64,000 bases of DNA from G965202665 sp965243835 (GCA_965243835.1 OZ251578.1:806001-870000), one strand, 5' to 3'; shown: positions 7,965 to 17,140, counted from the first letter of the stretch. Notes: generated by a model from the sequence alone, not told the origin. Translations and numbers: made by a program.

Positions 7965-10265
7965 ATGTTCAAATTTAGTAAGTGGCCGGCGATGCTGGCC
8001 GCGTTAATGTTGGCGGCCGCGGCCTGCGGCGGCGGGGATGACACGTCGTCCGACACCACCGCCCCGACCACCACCGCCGCGCCTGTCGCCGCGACGGACG
8101 CGATGGACACTACGGACACGACGGAGGCTATGGAGGCGACGGACGCGATGGACTCCCCGACCACCACCGCGGCCTCCGACGACGCCCCCGCCACCACCGC
8201 CGCGCCCTCGGACGGGACGGACATGGCAATGGATCTCCCCGGTGCCGGGGTGAGTTTGACGATGGCCCAGGCCAACTGGTCCACCGGTTATTTCCAAGCG
8301 CAACTTTATCGGGCGTTGTTGCAGGAGTTGGGGTACGAGGTGAGCGATCCGGCTGATTTGGAGTTGGGTCCCAGCCTGGCTTATTTGGCCATGGCGGAGG
8401 GGGACGCTGACTTCTGGGTGAACAGTTGGTATCCGATTCACAACAGCTGGTTGCTCAACGAGTTGCCGGACGGCTCGCGAGTGGGCGATCATGTCTCCCG
8501 CATCGGCGCCGAGATGCCGGCCGGGGGTTTGCAGGGTTATCTGATTACCAAGAGCTTCGCCGAGAAGCACGGGATAGCCACCTTGGATGATTTGAACGGC
8601 AACGCGGAGGCGATCGCCGAGTACGACGCGCAGGACACGACTCCCGGCAACGGGGTGGCGGAGATTTACGGTTGTCCGGAGTCGTGGACTTGCGATGACA
8701 TCATTCAGAGTCAGATTGCGTTTTCCGGTTGGGACAACATTGATCAGGTGTTGGCCGGTTACGACGCGATGTTCGCGGAGGCGGTGGCCAAGGCGAATGA
8801 CGGGGCTCCGATGGTGGCGTATACGTGGACGCCCAGTTCTTATATCGCGCAGTTGCGGCCGGGGGACAACGTGGTGTGGTTGGGAGTGGACGACATTCTG
8901 GACAGCTCCAATCCGTTGGGTCGGGAAGGGGGCGAAGGTTGGGATCAGAGTCCGGGGACGGCCGCGCTCAGCGCCGAGTCTTGCCCGGATGCGGCCGAGC
9001 GGGGCATTTGCCAGTTGGGATTCGCGGCGGCGGACATTCTGGTAACGGCCCGCAACGACCTGATTCAGAACCATCCGGCGGCGGCCTCCCTGCTGGCCAA
9101 CGTAGCCCTGAATGTGGTGGATGTGTCGCTCCAAGTGGTGGCCCAGGATGGCGGCGCTTCCCCGGTGGATCTGGCCGCGCAGTGGATCGTCGACAACCGG
9201 AGCAAGGTGGATGAATGGCTCGCCAAGGCGATGGCCGCCCACAACCGCACCTCTGAGCCGGGCGAGGGCGTGAGTTTGACGATGGCCCAGGCCAACTGGT
9301 CCACCGGTTATTTCCAAGCGCAACTTTATCGCAACCTGTTGCAACGGTTGGGGTACGAGGTGAGCGATCCGGCTGATTTGGAGTTGGGTCCCAGCCTGGC
9401 TTATTTGGCCATGGCGGAGGGGGACGCCGACTTCTGGGTGAACAGTTGGTATCCGATTCACAACAGCTGGTTGCTCAACGAGTTGCCGGACGGCTCCCTG
9501 GTGGGCGACCATGTGCAACGGGTCGGCGCCGAGATGCCGGCCGGGGGTTTGCAGGGTTATCTGATTACCAAGAGCTTCGCCGAGAAGCACGGGATAGCCA
9601 CCTTGGATGATTTGAACGGCAACGCGGAGGCGATCGCCGAGTACGACGCGCAGGACACGACTCCCGGCAACGGGGTGGCGGAGATTTACGGTTGTCCGGA
9701 GTCGTGGACTTGCGATGACATCATTCAGAGTCAGATTGCGTTTTCCGGTTGGGACAACATCGATCAGGTGTTGGCCGGTTACGACGCGATGTTCGCGGAG
9801 GCGGTGGCCAAGGCGAATGACGGGGCTCCGATGGTGGCGTATACGTGGACGCCCAGTTCTTATATCGCGCAGTTGCGGCCGGGGGACAACGTGGTGTGGT
9901 TGGGAGTGGACGACATTCTGGACGACTCCAATCCGTTGGGTCGGGAAGGGGGCGAAGGTTGGGATCAGAGTCCGGGGACGGCCGCGCTCAGCGCCGAGTC
10001 TTGCCCGGATGCGGCCGAGCGGGGCATTTGCCAGTTGGGATTCGCGGCGGCGGACATTCTGGTGACGGCCCGCAACGACCTGTTGGAGAACCATCCGGCC
10101 GCGGCCAAGTTGCTGGAGTTGGTGGAGCTGAATGTGGTGGATGTGTCGTTGCAGGTGGTAGCCCAAGAGGGCGGCGCCGCTCCGGCGGATCTGGCCGAGC
10201 AGTGGATCGCCAACAACCAGAACCGGGTGGATTCCTGGTTGGCGGTAGCGCGCGCTTCCGCCTAG
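7965..10265 (+). CDS. Lipoprotein with two tandem ProX (betaine-type) substrate-binding domains
   Basis: Encodes 766 residues from ATG 7965, chosen because AAGGAGG at 7951-7957 is 7 bases upstream and the protein then begins MFKFSKW, parallel to the neighbouring lipoprotein. The signal peptide ends at Cys21 (LAAAACGGG). A Thr/Asp/Ala-rich tether (about 25-88) leads to ProX domain 1 (about 93-425) and ProX domain 2 (about 433-766), offset by exactly 340 codons. Both copies keep WVNSWYP, GCPESWTCDD and YTWTPSSY, so both should be able to bind ligand. OpuA-type binding proteins normally carry one domain. It probably serves the ProVW-type transporter at 26.3 kb, as no permease is adjacent. Confidence 0.93.
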   Translation: MFKFSKWPAMLAALMLAAAACGGGDDTSSDTTAPTTTAAPVAATDAMDTTDTTEAMEATDAMDSPTTTAASDDAPATTAAPSDGTDMAMDLPGAGVSLTMAQANWSTGYFQAQLYRALLQELGYEVSDPADLELGPSLAYLAMAEGDADFWVNSWYPIHNSWLLNELPDGSRVGDHVSRIGAEMPAGGLQGYLITKSFAEKHGIATLDDLNGNAEAIAEYDAQDTTPGNGVAEIYGCPESWTCDDIIQSQIAFSGWDNIDQVLAGYDAMFAEAVAKANDGAPMVAYTWTPSSYIAQLRPGDNVVWLGVDDILDSSNPLGREGGEGWDQSPGTAALSAESCPDAAERGICQLGFAAADILVTARNDLIQNHPAAASLLANVALNVVDVSLQVVAQDGGASPVDLAAQWIVDNRSKVDEWLAKAMAAHNRTSEPGEGVSLTMAQANWSTGYFQAQLYRNLLQRLGYEVSDPADLELGPSLAYLAMAEGDADFWVNSWYPIHNSWLLNELPDGSLVGDHVQRVGAEMPAGGLQGYLITKSFAEKHGIATLDDLNGNAEAIAEYDAQDTTPGNGVAEIYGCPESWTCDDIIQSQIAFSGWDNIDQVLAGYDAMFAEAVAKANDGAPMVAYTWTPSSYIAQLRPGDNVVWLGVDDILDDSNPLGREGGEGWDQSPGTAALSAESCPDAAERGICQLGFAAADILVTARNDLLENHPAAAKLLELVELNVVDVSLQVVAQEGGAAPADLAEQWIANNQNRVDSWLAVARASA
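8241..10265 (+). repeat. Internal tandem duplication within the double proX gene
   Basis: The segment 8241-9245 is repeated at 9261-10265 with a constant 1,020-base offset. From about 8530 to 9060 the two copies differ at only a handful of bases, with long stretches (for example 8581-8700 against 9601-9720) identical. The ends are more divergent. That pattern points to recent duplication or gene conversion of the central part. Confidence 0.93.
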
Positions 10266-10286
10266 GTTTCCCGGCGGCCTGAATTC

Positions 10287-10322
10287 GGAGGGCGCCCCGT
10301 TCGCGGGGCGCCCTCCTTTAAT
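10287..10322 (+). terminator. Intrinsic terminator after the double proX gene
   Basis: A perfect 13-bp stem (10287-10299 with 10304-10316) is closed by a TTCG tetraloop and followed by TTTAATAATTTT. It lies 21 bases after the stop codon and shares its stem core with the hairpin at 7811-7840. Confidence 0.85.
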
Positions 10323-10332
10323 AATTTTCTCG

Positions 10333-10338
10333 TATAAT
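10333..10338 (+). promoter_or_regulatory. -10 box upstream of the single-domain proX gene
   Basis: TATAAT sits just after the preceding terminator and 33 bases before ATG 10372. The -35 region would fall inside the terminator stem and has no consensus match. The arrangement suggests this gene has its own transcript. Confidence 0.5.
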
Positions 10339-10371
10339 GGGCCGCCAAGCGGTAACCGACGAGGGGAGCGT

Positions 10372-11475
10372 ATGTCCAAGGCGGGCGCAGGGGCGTGGCT
10401 GGCGGCGTTGCTGATTGCGGTCGGGGCTTGCGGCGGCGGGCCGGCGGCCGAGAGCGAAGAGGGGGCTCCCGGCGAGGGCGTCGTCTTGCGGATGGCGCGG
10501 GCCAACTGGACTACCGGTTATTTCCAGGCGGCGCTCTATCGCAACTTGTTGCAACGGTTGGGTTACGAGGTGACCGACCCGGCTGATTTGGAGTTGGGTC
10601 CCAACCTGGCCTATTTGGGCATGGCCGAAGGGAATATCGACTTTTGGGTGAACAGTTGGTTTCCCAATCACAACAGTTGGCTGCAGGCCCATATGCCGGA
10701 CGGCTCCACCGTGGGCGATCACGTTTCCCGTATCGGCTTTGAGATGCACAAGGGAGCGTTGCAGGGTTATGTGATCACCAAAAGCTTCGCCGAGAAGCAC
10801 GGGATAATCACCCTGGATGATTTGAACGGCAACCCGGAGGCGATCGCCGAGTACGACGCGCAGGACACCGAACCCGGCAACGGCGTAGCGGAAATCCTGG
10901 GCTGTCCGCAGTCGTGGACCTGCGATGACGTGATCCAAAGCCAGATCGCCTTCTCGAGTTGGGACAACATCGCGCAGGTGACGGCCGGTTACGAGGCGAT
11001 GTTCGCCGAAGGGTGGGCCCGGGTGGAGCAAGGCCTGCCGATGGTGATCTATATGTGGACGCCCGGTTCCTATATTTTCCGGTTGCGTCCGGGGGACAAC
11101 GTGGTGTGGGCGGGGGTGGAGGAGGTGTTGGACGATTCCAACCCGCTCGGATACGACGGCGGCGAGGGGTTGGATCAGCGACCGGGCGCCGCCGACATCG
11201 ACCCCGTCGCCTGTCCGGACGCCGCCGCGCGGGGCGTCTGCCAAATGGGTTTTGCGGTGGCGGATATCGTGGTGACGGCCCGCAACCAGGTCCTGGCCGA
11301 TCACCCGGCGGCGGCCAAACTCTTGGAGCTGGTGGAGTTGAGCCCGGTGGATGTGTCGTTGCAGATAGCGGCCGGCGAAGAGGGGGCCCATCCGGAGGAG
11401 CTGGCCGAACAGTGGGTCGCCGATCACCGGGAGCAGGTGGACATCTGGTTGGCCGCCGCCCGCGCCGCTGTCTGA
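10372..11475 (+). CDS. proX: Glycine betaine/proline-type ABC transporter binding lipoprotein
   Basis: A 367-residue lipoprotein (lipobox VGAC, Cys20) with a single OpuAC/ProX domain and almost no tether. It carries FWVNSWFPNHNSW, GCPQSWTCDDV and MWTPGSY, aligned with the Trp-cage segments of E. coli ProX, so a quaternary-ammonium or dimethylsulfonium ligand is likely. It differs from the neighbouring copies in several positions, such as FEMHKGALQGY where they have AEMPAGGLQGY, suggesting a divergent affinity or substrate. Start ATG has GAGGGGAG upstream. The 3' end of this gene and the hairpin after it are partly duplicated just downstream. Confidence 0.93.
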   Translation: MSKAGAGAWLAALLIAVGACGGGPAAESEEGAPGEGVVLRMARANWTTGYFQAALYRNLLQRLGYEVTDPADLELGPNLAYLGMAEGNIDFWVNSWFPNHNSWLQAHMPDGSTVGDHVSRIGFEMHKGALQGYVITKSFAEKHGIITLDDLNGNPEAIAEYDAQDTEPGNGVAEILGCPQSWTCDDVIQSQIAFSSWDNIAQVTAGYEAMFAEGWARVEQGLPMVIYMWTPGSYIFRLRPGDNVVWAGVEEVLDDSNPLGYDGGEGLDQRPGAADIDPVACPDAAARGVCQMGFAVADIVVTARNQVLADHPAAAKLLELVELSPVDVSLQIAAGEEGAHPEELAEQWVADHREQVDIWLAAARAAV

Positions 11476-11490
11476 TACCCGTTAAAGGAG

Positions 11491-11513
11491 ACCCGGCCCA
11501 AGCAGGGCCGGGT
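11491..11513 (+). terminator. Hairpin after proX
   Basis: Perfect 9-bp stem ACCCGGCCC/GGGCCGGGT with a 5-base loop, 15 bases after the proX stop. It has no T tract. Confidence 0.5.
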
Positions 11514-11652
11514 GGGTAACTGGTCCCGAGACCTGACGGCCTCAGAACCCGTAGCGCTAACCGCATTTTATATATTCGGGCCAAGTGATGTCAAATTATG
11601 GGGAGGGTTTTGCGCGTCACCCCCCGCGGTCGTTGGGATGGTCCCGCCATGC

Positions 11653-11766
11653 CAGATAGCGACGGGCGAAGAGGGGGCCCATCCGGGGGAGTTGGCTGAG
11701 CGGTGGGTGACCGACCGCTGGGAGCAGGTGGACATTTGGTTGGCCGCCGCCTTAGACACCCGTTAA
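11653..11766 (+). pseudogene. ProX C-terminal remnant (37 codons plus stop)
   Basis: Reading CAG 11653 to TAA 11764-11766 gives a peptide with GEEGAHPGELAERW and EQVDIWLAAA, which matches the end of the intact ProX upstream (GEEGAHPEELAEQW, EQVDIWLAAA). There is no signal peptide, no upstream domain and no start codon. It is the decayed end of a further proX copy, so the locus once held at least five ProX domains. Confidence 0.85.
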
Positions 11767-11770
11767 AAAG

Positions 11771-11793
11771 ACCCGGCCCCAACAGGGCCGGGT
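11771..11793 (+). terminator. Second copy of the post-proX hairpin
   Basis: ACCCGGCCC pairs with GGGCCGGGT around loop CAACA. It is the duplicated copy of the 11491-11513 hairpin and keeps the same stem although its gene is lost. Confidence 0.5.
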
Positions 11794-11879
11794 GGGTAAC
11801 TGGTTCCAAGGACCTAACGGCCTCAGAACCGTAGCGCTGATCGCCATTGTACAGACCCGTCGCGGATTGTCAAATTACG

Positions 11880-12617
11880 TCACCATCCTTGTGGACGTTG
11901 GACCGTTCCTACAGGGTCGGGGAGTTGGCAGGATACGAAGTCCGCTTTTGCCAACTTGTACCACCAATGTCCTCCAACCCCGTCTGTTTGACTGCCTCGC
12001 AAGTCTCCAGCCCGCGGATACGGACTTGGGTTGACGGTGCCGGTCGGTACCCGCTTACGAATGGTTTGAACGGGCAACCGCAGGTCACTGTCGTTGGAGA
12101 TTACGATTGCGGCGTTGACGCGGCCGTCGAGAACATCCATCAACAAGTGAGAAGCGACGTTCACGTCAGAGCCCTTTTCTTCTATTCGCAGATAGGAGAC
12201 CATAAACCGGGCTTTGGGGATATTCCTTCCTTGCTCATTTTGTATTACAACCGGCCAATGGGGCGTGACGACCGAAGGTTGTCCATGCTGACCCCGGGTT
12301 GCCAGCAATCCGTTTCGAACACTGGTGCTGAATCGTCCCGTCTCAAGGTGGTCGAAAGATCTATATGAGCGTAACGCCCTGACGTAGTTGTCCTGATCCA
12401 GCCGTCCTTGGCGGTTGTGTTGGCCGTCTATGAAGGCGGTGCAGTAGACGATCCGTTCTATTACGGCGCCCTGCCCTATCCAGTCCTCCCGTCGGTCGAG
12501 GAGGCGTTGGCTCAGCCGGCGGAGGTCCAGCCAACGCCAGCCGGGCGCGCTTCGGCCGAATAGGGCCCGGCCTCCGTAGTACAGGTTGAAACCGTCAATG
12601 TAGACGCCTACTTTCAT
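11880..12617 (-). CDS. NYN domain (PIN-like) putative ribonuclease
   Basis: A 245-residue protein from ATG 12617, where translation starts MKVGVYIDGFNLYYGGR and an AAGGA lies just upstream. The N-terminal DGFNLYYG, the central KGSDVNVASHLLMDV and the late SNDSDLRLPV are the spaced acidic motifs of LabA/DUF88-type NYN domains, a PIN-like metal-dependent nuclease fold. The last 40 residues are not conserved. It is divergent from ppc and not in an operon. Target RNA and physiological role are unknown. The longer frame to 12683 is rejected because the added residues look random. Confidence 0.8.
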   Translation of the reverse strand: MKVGVYIDGFNLYYGGRALFGRSAPGWRWLDLRRLSQRLLDRREDWIGQGAVIERIVYCTAFIDGQHNRQGRLDQDNYVRALRSYRSFDHLETGRFSTSVRNGLLATRGQHGQPSVVTPHWPVVIQNEQGRNIPKARFMVSYLRIEEKGSDVNVASHLLMDVLDGRVNAAIVISNDSDLRLPVQTIRKRVPTGTVNPSPYPRAGDLRGSQTDGVGGHWWYKLAKADFVSCQLPDPVGTVQRPQGW

Positions 12618-12710
12618 GGTGGTTCTCCTTAGCGTGATAGCGGATACGCGGGCGGCCGGCGACCGATCCGTCCTCCGGTCCACTCTAGGAGAGGGGTAGA
12701 TTTAACGGAT

Positions 12711-15443
12711 ATGGAAACCGAACAAGCGGACCAGGGCGGCGTCGCCGGGGCGGAGGCGGACCCGTTGGAGGTGGTGGATGCCGAGTTGCGGGCCGACATC
12801 CGGCGGTTGGGACGGCAACTGGGCGACACCCTGGTCCGCCAGCATGGGGAGGGCTTGTTGGAGGCGGTGGAGGCGGTGCGCACCCTTTCCCGCCGGTTGC
12901 GGTTGGCCGAATCGGAGGTGTCCCGGGAACTGGCCGAGTTGCTGGCCGGGGTCGATCCGGAGCAGGCCAGCCGGCTGGTGGGGGCGTTCACCGTCTACTT
13001 CCACTTGGCCAATGTGACCGAGCAGGTGCACCGGGTGGAGGACATGAGCGCGGACGGGGCCACCCCGGAACGGCGCTTTGAAGAAACCTTGCGGGCCCTG
13101 GTCGATTCCGGAGTTCCGGCGGACGAGGCGGCGGCCCTGGTCAACCGCACCGCCCTCAAGCCGGTGTTCACCGCCCATCCCACCGAGGCCACCCGCCGTT
13201 CCGTCCTGGAAAAGTTGGCCTGCATCGCCGACGCCACCGCCGCCCGCAGCAACGAGCGGGCCACCTCCGCCGACCGGGCCCGCTTGGACCGGAGGATCAA
13301 CGAATTGCTGGAGGCCGTATGGCAGACCGACGAAATTCGCGCCCGCCGCCCCGACCCGATCGACGAAGCGCGCTTCGTCCGTTATTACCTGGACCAGACC
13401 GTCCGGGAGGCCATGCCCGTCTTGTTGGATTCCATTGCGGCCGGGATGCGCGCCATAGGAGGGGAGTTGGCCGCCGCCTACACCCCCATCCGGTTCGGGT
13501 CGTGGGTGGGCGGCGATCGGGACGGCAATCCCAACGTCACCCCGGAGATGACCGAGGCCGTGTTGCTCGCGCAACGCCGGGAAGCCCTGGGAATACTGCG
13601 GGACCAGGTGCGGGAGTTGGCCGTCCAGCTGAGCGTCAGCGGCAAAGTGGCCGGAGTGTCCGCCGCCGTGCGCGATTTCATCGCCCGGCACCGGTCCGAT
13701 TTTCCCGAAGAGACCGCGGCCGGCGACCCCGATGAGCCCTACCGCCTGGCCTGCGCCATTATTCATCGGCGGCTGGGGGAAACCGGGGACGGGGGCGGGC
13801 GCGGCTACCGCCGGCCGGAGGAGATGCAGGCGGATCTGGCCTTGCTGGACGCTTCGTTGCGGGCCAACAAGGGCGAGTTGCTGGCCGACGGACAGCTGGC
13901 CCGGTTGCGGCGCACGGTTAATATGATCGGCTTCCACTTGGCCGCCTTGGACATCCGGGCCCACGCCGACAGCCATCACGAGGCGTTGGCCGCTCTCACC
14001 TCCCCCCTTGGTTTCGACTACGAGGCCGCCGACGCCCCCGCCCGCACCGCCTACCTGGCCGGGGAACTGGACAGCCCCCGCCCGCTGGCCCCGCCCGGCC
14101 GCCGGGATGTTCCGCAAGCCCTGGAGTTGTTTACCGTTCTGCGCCGCCTCTTGGACGATTTGGGCGACGAGGTGGCGGACTCCTACATTATTTCCATGAC
14201 CACCGGGCCGGATGACGTGTTGGCGGCGGCGGCGCTGGCCCGGGAGGTGGGCTTGGCGGACCTGGACCAGGGCGTAGCCCGGTTGGATTTCGTTCCCCTG
14301 TTTGAAACCATCGACGACCTGCGTTCCCTGGGGGGGACTTTGACGGCCCTTTTGGAAATCCCCGCCTACCGGCGGTTGGTGCAGTTGCGGGGCGGGGTGC
14401 AGGAGGTGATGGTCGGCTACTCCGACTCCAACAAGGACGGCGGCATCACCGCTTCCCAGTGGGAGATTTACAAGGCACTGCAGGCGATCCGGGAGGTGTC
14501 GGAGGCGACCGGGGTGCGGGTGGAAGTGTTTCACGGCCGGGGCGGTTCCATCGGGCGGGGGGGCGGCCCCACGCATGCTGCCATCCTCAGCCAGCCGGCC
14601 GGGGTTCTGGACGGGGCGGTCAAATTCACCGAGCAGGGGGAGGTGATCGCCGACAAGTACGGTTTGCCGCAACTGGCCGTCCAGAACCTGGACCTGGCCT
14701 TGTCGGCGTTGGTGGAAGCCTCGCTTGCGGGACCTCCCCCCTCGCCCGACCCGGGAGGCCCGGGCCGCTGGCACGGGATAATGGACCAAATGTCGGAGGC
14801 CTCCTACCGGGCCTACCGGGATTTTGTCCAGACCCCCGGAATGGCGGAATATTTTATTTCCTCCACGCCGGTGGAGGAACTGGCCAATCTAAATATCGGC
14901 TCCCGTCCCGCCCGCCGGGTGGAGGGCGGAGGGGATTTGGCCGGCCTGCGGGCCATTCCCTGGGTGTTCGGCTGGACCCAGTCCCGTCAGATCATCCCCG
15001 GCTGGTTCGGAGTGGGGGCGGGTCTGGAGGCGGTGCGGGCGGCCGGATACGGGGAGGAGCTGTCCCGGATGTACCGGGAGTGGCCGTTTTTCCGGATGTT
15101 CGTCTCCAATGTGGAAATGACCCTGGTTAAAACCGATTTGGGGATCGCCCGCCACTATGTGAACAACCTGACGGCCCCCCGGCATCGGGGCCTGTTGGAG
15201 GTGATAGCCGACGAGCACCGCCGCACCGTTTCCGGTCTGACCGCGGTGACCGGGACGGAACTGTTGGCCGACCGGCCCATTCTGCGCCGCACCCTGACCG
15301 TGCGGGACGCCTACCTGGATCCGCTCAACGTACTGCAGGTGGAGTTGCTGGCCCGCACCCGGGCCGGCGATGCCGAAAAACACCAGCGGGCCTTGTTGCT
15401 GACCATCAACGGCATAGCGGCCGGAATGCGCAACACCGGCTGA
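12711..15443 (+). CDS. ppc: Phosphoenolpyruvate carboxylase
   Basis: Converts PEP and bicarbonate to oxaloacetate and phosphate, refilling the TCA cycle. It has 910 residues, the family length. Visible signatures are VFTAHPTEATRRS with catalytic His156, GSWVGGDRDGNPNVT, the GYSDSNKDGG loop, the glycine-rich VFHGRGGSIGRGGGPTH, and WVFGWTQSRQIIPGW near the C-terminus. It ends 10 bases from the convergent AlbA_2 gene with no obvious terminator between. In this context it could replenish C4 acids when the cell grows on small methylated compounds, though that link is only inferred. Confidence 0.97.
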   Translation: METEQADQGGVAGAEADPLEVVDAELRADIRRLGRQLGDTLVRQHGEGLLEAVEAVRTLSRRLRLAESEVSRELAELLAGVDPEQASRLVGAFTVYFHLANVTEQVHRVEDMSADGATPERRFEETLRALVDSGVPADEAAALVNRTALKPVFTAHPTEATRRSVLEKLACIADATAARSNERATSADRARLDRRINELLEAVWQTDEIRARRPDPIDEARFVRYYLDQTVREAMPVLLDSIAAGMRAIGGELAAAYTPIRFGSWVGGDRDGNPNVTPEMTEAVLLAQRREALGILRDQVRELAVQLSVSGKVAGVSAAVRDFIARHRSDFPEETAAGDPDEPYRLACAIIHRRLGETGDGGGRGYRRPEEMQADLALLDASLRANKGELLADGQLARLRRTVNMIGFHLAALDIRAHADSHHEALAALTSPLGFDYEAADAPARTAYLAGELDSPRPLAPPGRRDVPQALELFTVLRRLLDDLGDEVADSYIISMTTGPDDVLAAAALAREVGLADLDQGVARLDFVPLFETIDDLRSLGGTLTALLEIPAYRRLVQLRGGVQEVMVGYSDSNKDGGITASQWEIYKALQAIREVSEATGVRVEVFHGRGGSIGRGGGPTHAAILSQPAGVLDGAVKFTEQGEVIADKYGLPQLAVQNLDLALSALVEASLAGPPPSPDPGGPGRWHGIMDQMSEASYRAYRDFVQTPGMAEYFISSTPVEELANLNIGSRPARRVEGGGDLAGLRAIPWVFGWTQSRQIIPGWFGVGAGLEAVRAAGYGEELSRMYREWPFFRMFVSNVEMTLVKTDLGIARHYVNNLTAPRHRGLLEVIADEHRRTVSGLTAVTGTELLADRPILRRTLTVRDAYLDPLNVLQVELLARTRAGDAEKHQRALLLTINGIAAGMRNTG

Positions 15444-15453
15444 CCCCGCCCTT

Positions 15454-17103
15454 TCAGGCCCTCACATAAACCGCCGTCCGCCGGGCCCCCTCCATCCGTA
15501 ACTTGCCCTGGTCCCGCAACCGCCGCAGCAAGTGACTGGCCTTTGGCGCATCTATTTGGCATAACTCAGATGTTTCCTTTCTGGTAATAGCGCCGTGCCG
15601 ATCGACAAAGGTCAGTACCATCTGCTCTTGTTGTATTCGGTCAAAGCCCCGGGTTCGGACATATTGAGCTGGCTCGCCTAACCGGCGATAGAGGGACGCG
15701 GCTAGATGGTATGACCGACCCTTGCCTTCCCCGCGTGATTCAAGTAGCCCATTTTCGGTCAGGCGGTTTAGAACAATTCGGGCATCATGACGATTGACTT
15801 GGAACAAGTCGGCGGCCCGGGCTGTTGTAATGCTTCGCTCCATTCGTACTTCATGCAGAGTAATTAGGTCTTCCAAAGAAAACTGTTCGCCTTTTCCGCG
15901 AGCTTCGGCGAAGTATTGCGCTAGTTCTTTGTCAGCTGGCCCAGCTCTTACCCTGGCTTCTACCGTATGATCATTGCTTCGCCCATAATCAGGTACTGGT
16001 CTGCCCAGCGATAACTGGCTTTGGAAAGCGCGGATAATGCCGCGCCCGGTGCGTTCGACCACGCCAGCCCGTTTGAAGGCATCAGCCAAGGTCGGATTCC
16101 GCGGGTGAGGGGCGGTGGTGAGGAGGTTGTTTATCGTGACACCGTTCGGGAAACCCCCCGGATTGGATACTGTAAGGGTATCACTATTGATTTGAATCAG
16201 GGTGATGCCCATTTTGGTGTAGTCTCGATGGGTAAGAGCATTAGCAATTAGTTCTCGTATGGTTTCTTCAGAGAAACGCGGTAAGCCAATCCGTTGCATG
16301 CCGAAGTCTATTTCTTCTTCTGGGTTGCGCGCTCGCACTCGGTCGGATATTTCCATCATCGCCTTGAGCAACGGGATACGTTGAATTTCGTTGACCCGAA
16401 CCTTCAAATTGTCCAGCTCTTGGAACCCAACCTCGTAGGAGGGTAGATACTTGGCCAAGGCCTCTTCATTGCCGAACAGCAATACAGCCCCTACCGTAAT
16501 GTTGCCATTTTGATCGGTCAGATTGAGGGCTTTGAGCAGATCCTGGTTGGAGAGCATTGTGAGCGATTTATCTCCCTCGTATTCCGTCAACTCCCGAAAA
16601 CGGGAAAATTCAGTGTTGGAGAGATCGTCCCGGGTTGCCGCAGGTAGCACAACGCTGGAAAAATCCAGAATACCCAAGGTCCCGGCCCTGCCCACCACAT
16701 CGTGGGGGTTCATCGGAAGACACATCGGGCGCCCATGCAGATCCAACGCACGACGCAGAAACTTGCCGCTCATGGTGGCAACGACATCATTACCTATCGG
16801 CACCTCCACTGCGACCACGTCTCGGCCGTTGAACGGAACTACCGTTACGTTGGTTTCCACAGCAGGTACGGTGCGACCGGCGATCAAAGATTGCAACCGG
16901 GCTGGAACGGTGCTCGAGCCGTGACGGGGTTGGGCACCTATGACATCGCCGTCGTCGTTGACTCCGATCAGGAGCAGGCCGCCGCGGTTGTTAGCCAAAC
17001 AGACCACCGTTTCCACTAGCTCGTCGTCGTTCACTTGATTTTTGAACTCGACCGTAAGCGTCTCGCCCTTGGTCAGGATTTGTCGGAGTGTGGTAGTATC
17101 CAT
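15454..17103 (-). CDS. AlbA_2 domain / divergent histidine-kinase-fold putative transcriptional regulator
   Basis: A 549-residue protein of the COG2865 type. Residues about 12-125 form the Schlafen/AlbA_2 domain (LTVEFKNQ, CLANNRGGLLLIGV). A central region has the ATPase-like box ELIANALTHRDY, NPGGFP and ERTGRGI typical of HATPase_c_4. The C-terminal third is winged-helix-like. It likely binds DNA, possibly its own repeats upstream. ATG 17103 is preferred because it lies 6 bases after a TATAAT, implying a leaderless mRNA; the GTG at 17118 overlaps the promoter. Base composition is visibly less GC-rich than neighbours, suggesting transfer. Confidence 0.82.
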   Translation of the reverse strand: MDTTTLRQILTKGETLTVEFKNQVNDDELVETVVCLANNRGGLLLIGVNDDGDVIGAQPRHGSSTVPARLQSLIAGRTVPAVETNVTVVPFNGRDVVAVEVPIGNDVVATMSGKFLRRALDLHGRPMCLPMNPHDVVGRAGTLGILDFSSVVLPAATRDDLSNTEFSRFRELTEYEGDKSLTMLSNQDLLKALNLTDQNGNITVGAVLLFGNEEALAKYLPSYEVGFQELDNLKVRVNEIQRIPLLKAMMEISDRVRARNPEEEIDFGMQRIGLPRFSEETIRELIANALTHRDYTKMGITLIQINSDTLTVSNPGGFPNGVTINNLLTTAPHPRNPTLADAFKRAGVVERTGRGIIRAFQSQLSLGRPVPDYGRSNDHTVEARVRAGPADKELAQYFAEARGKGEQFSLEDLITLHEVRMERSITTARAADLFQVNRHDARIVLNRLTENGLLESRGEGKGRSYHLAASLYRRLGEPAQYVRTRGFDRIQQEQMVLTFVDRHGAITRKETSELCQIDAPKASHLLRRLRDQGKLRMEGARRTAVYVRA

Positions 17104-17109
17104 TCTGCC

Positions 17110-17137
17110 ATTATACACGGCATCTCTGTGTAGTCAA
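17110..17137 (-). promoter_or_regulatory. Leaderless promoter of the AlbA_2 gene
   Basis: On the minus strand TTGACT (17137-17132) and TATAAT (17115-17110) are separated by 16 bases. The expected start of transcription coincides with the A of ATG 17103. No Shine-Dalgarno is present, which fits leaderless translation, common in actinobacteria. The 74-bp repeat array begins directly upstream of the -35 box. Confidence 0.8.
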
Positions 17138-17140
17138 AAT

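Larger units (their letters stand above)
11364..11845 (+). repeat. Duplicated proX 3' end and downstream structure
   Basis: The stretch from the CAGATAGCG near 11364 to about 11558 (proX C-terminal codons, stop, hairpin and flank) is repeated, diverged, at 11653-11845, about 290 bases apart. Similarity continues past the hairpin through GGTGGGTAACTGGT and ACGGCCTCAGAACC, so non-coding sequence was copied too. It shows tandem duplication followed by decay. No other gene is visible in 11476-11879. Confidence 0.8.

Noticed and set aside
11512..11766. An 84-codon gene start ahead of the ProX remnant
   Set aside because: The added N-terminal residues come from the duplicated hairpin flank and have no signal peptide or domain; only the proX-derived end is meaningful.
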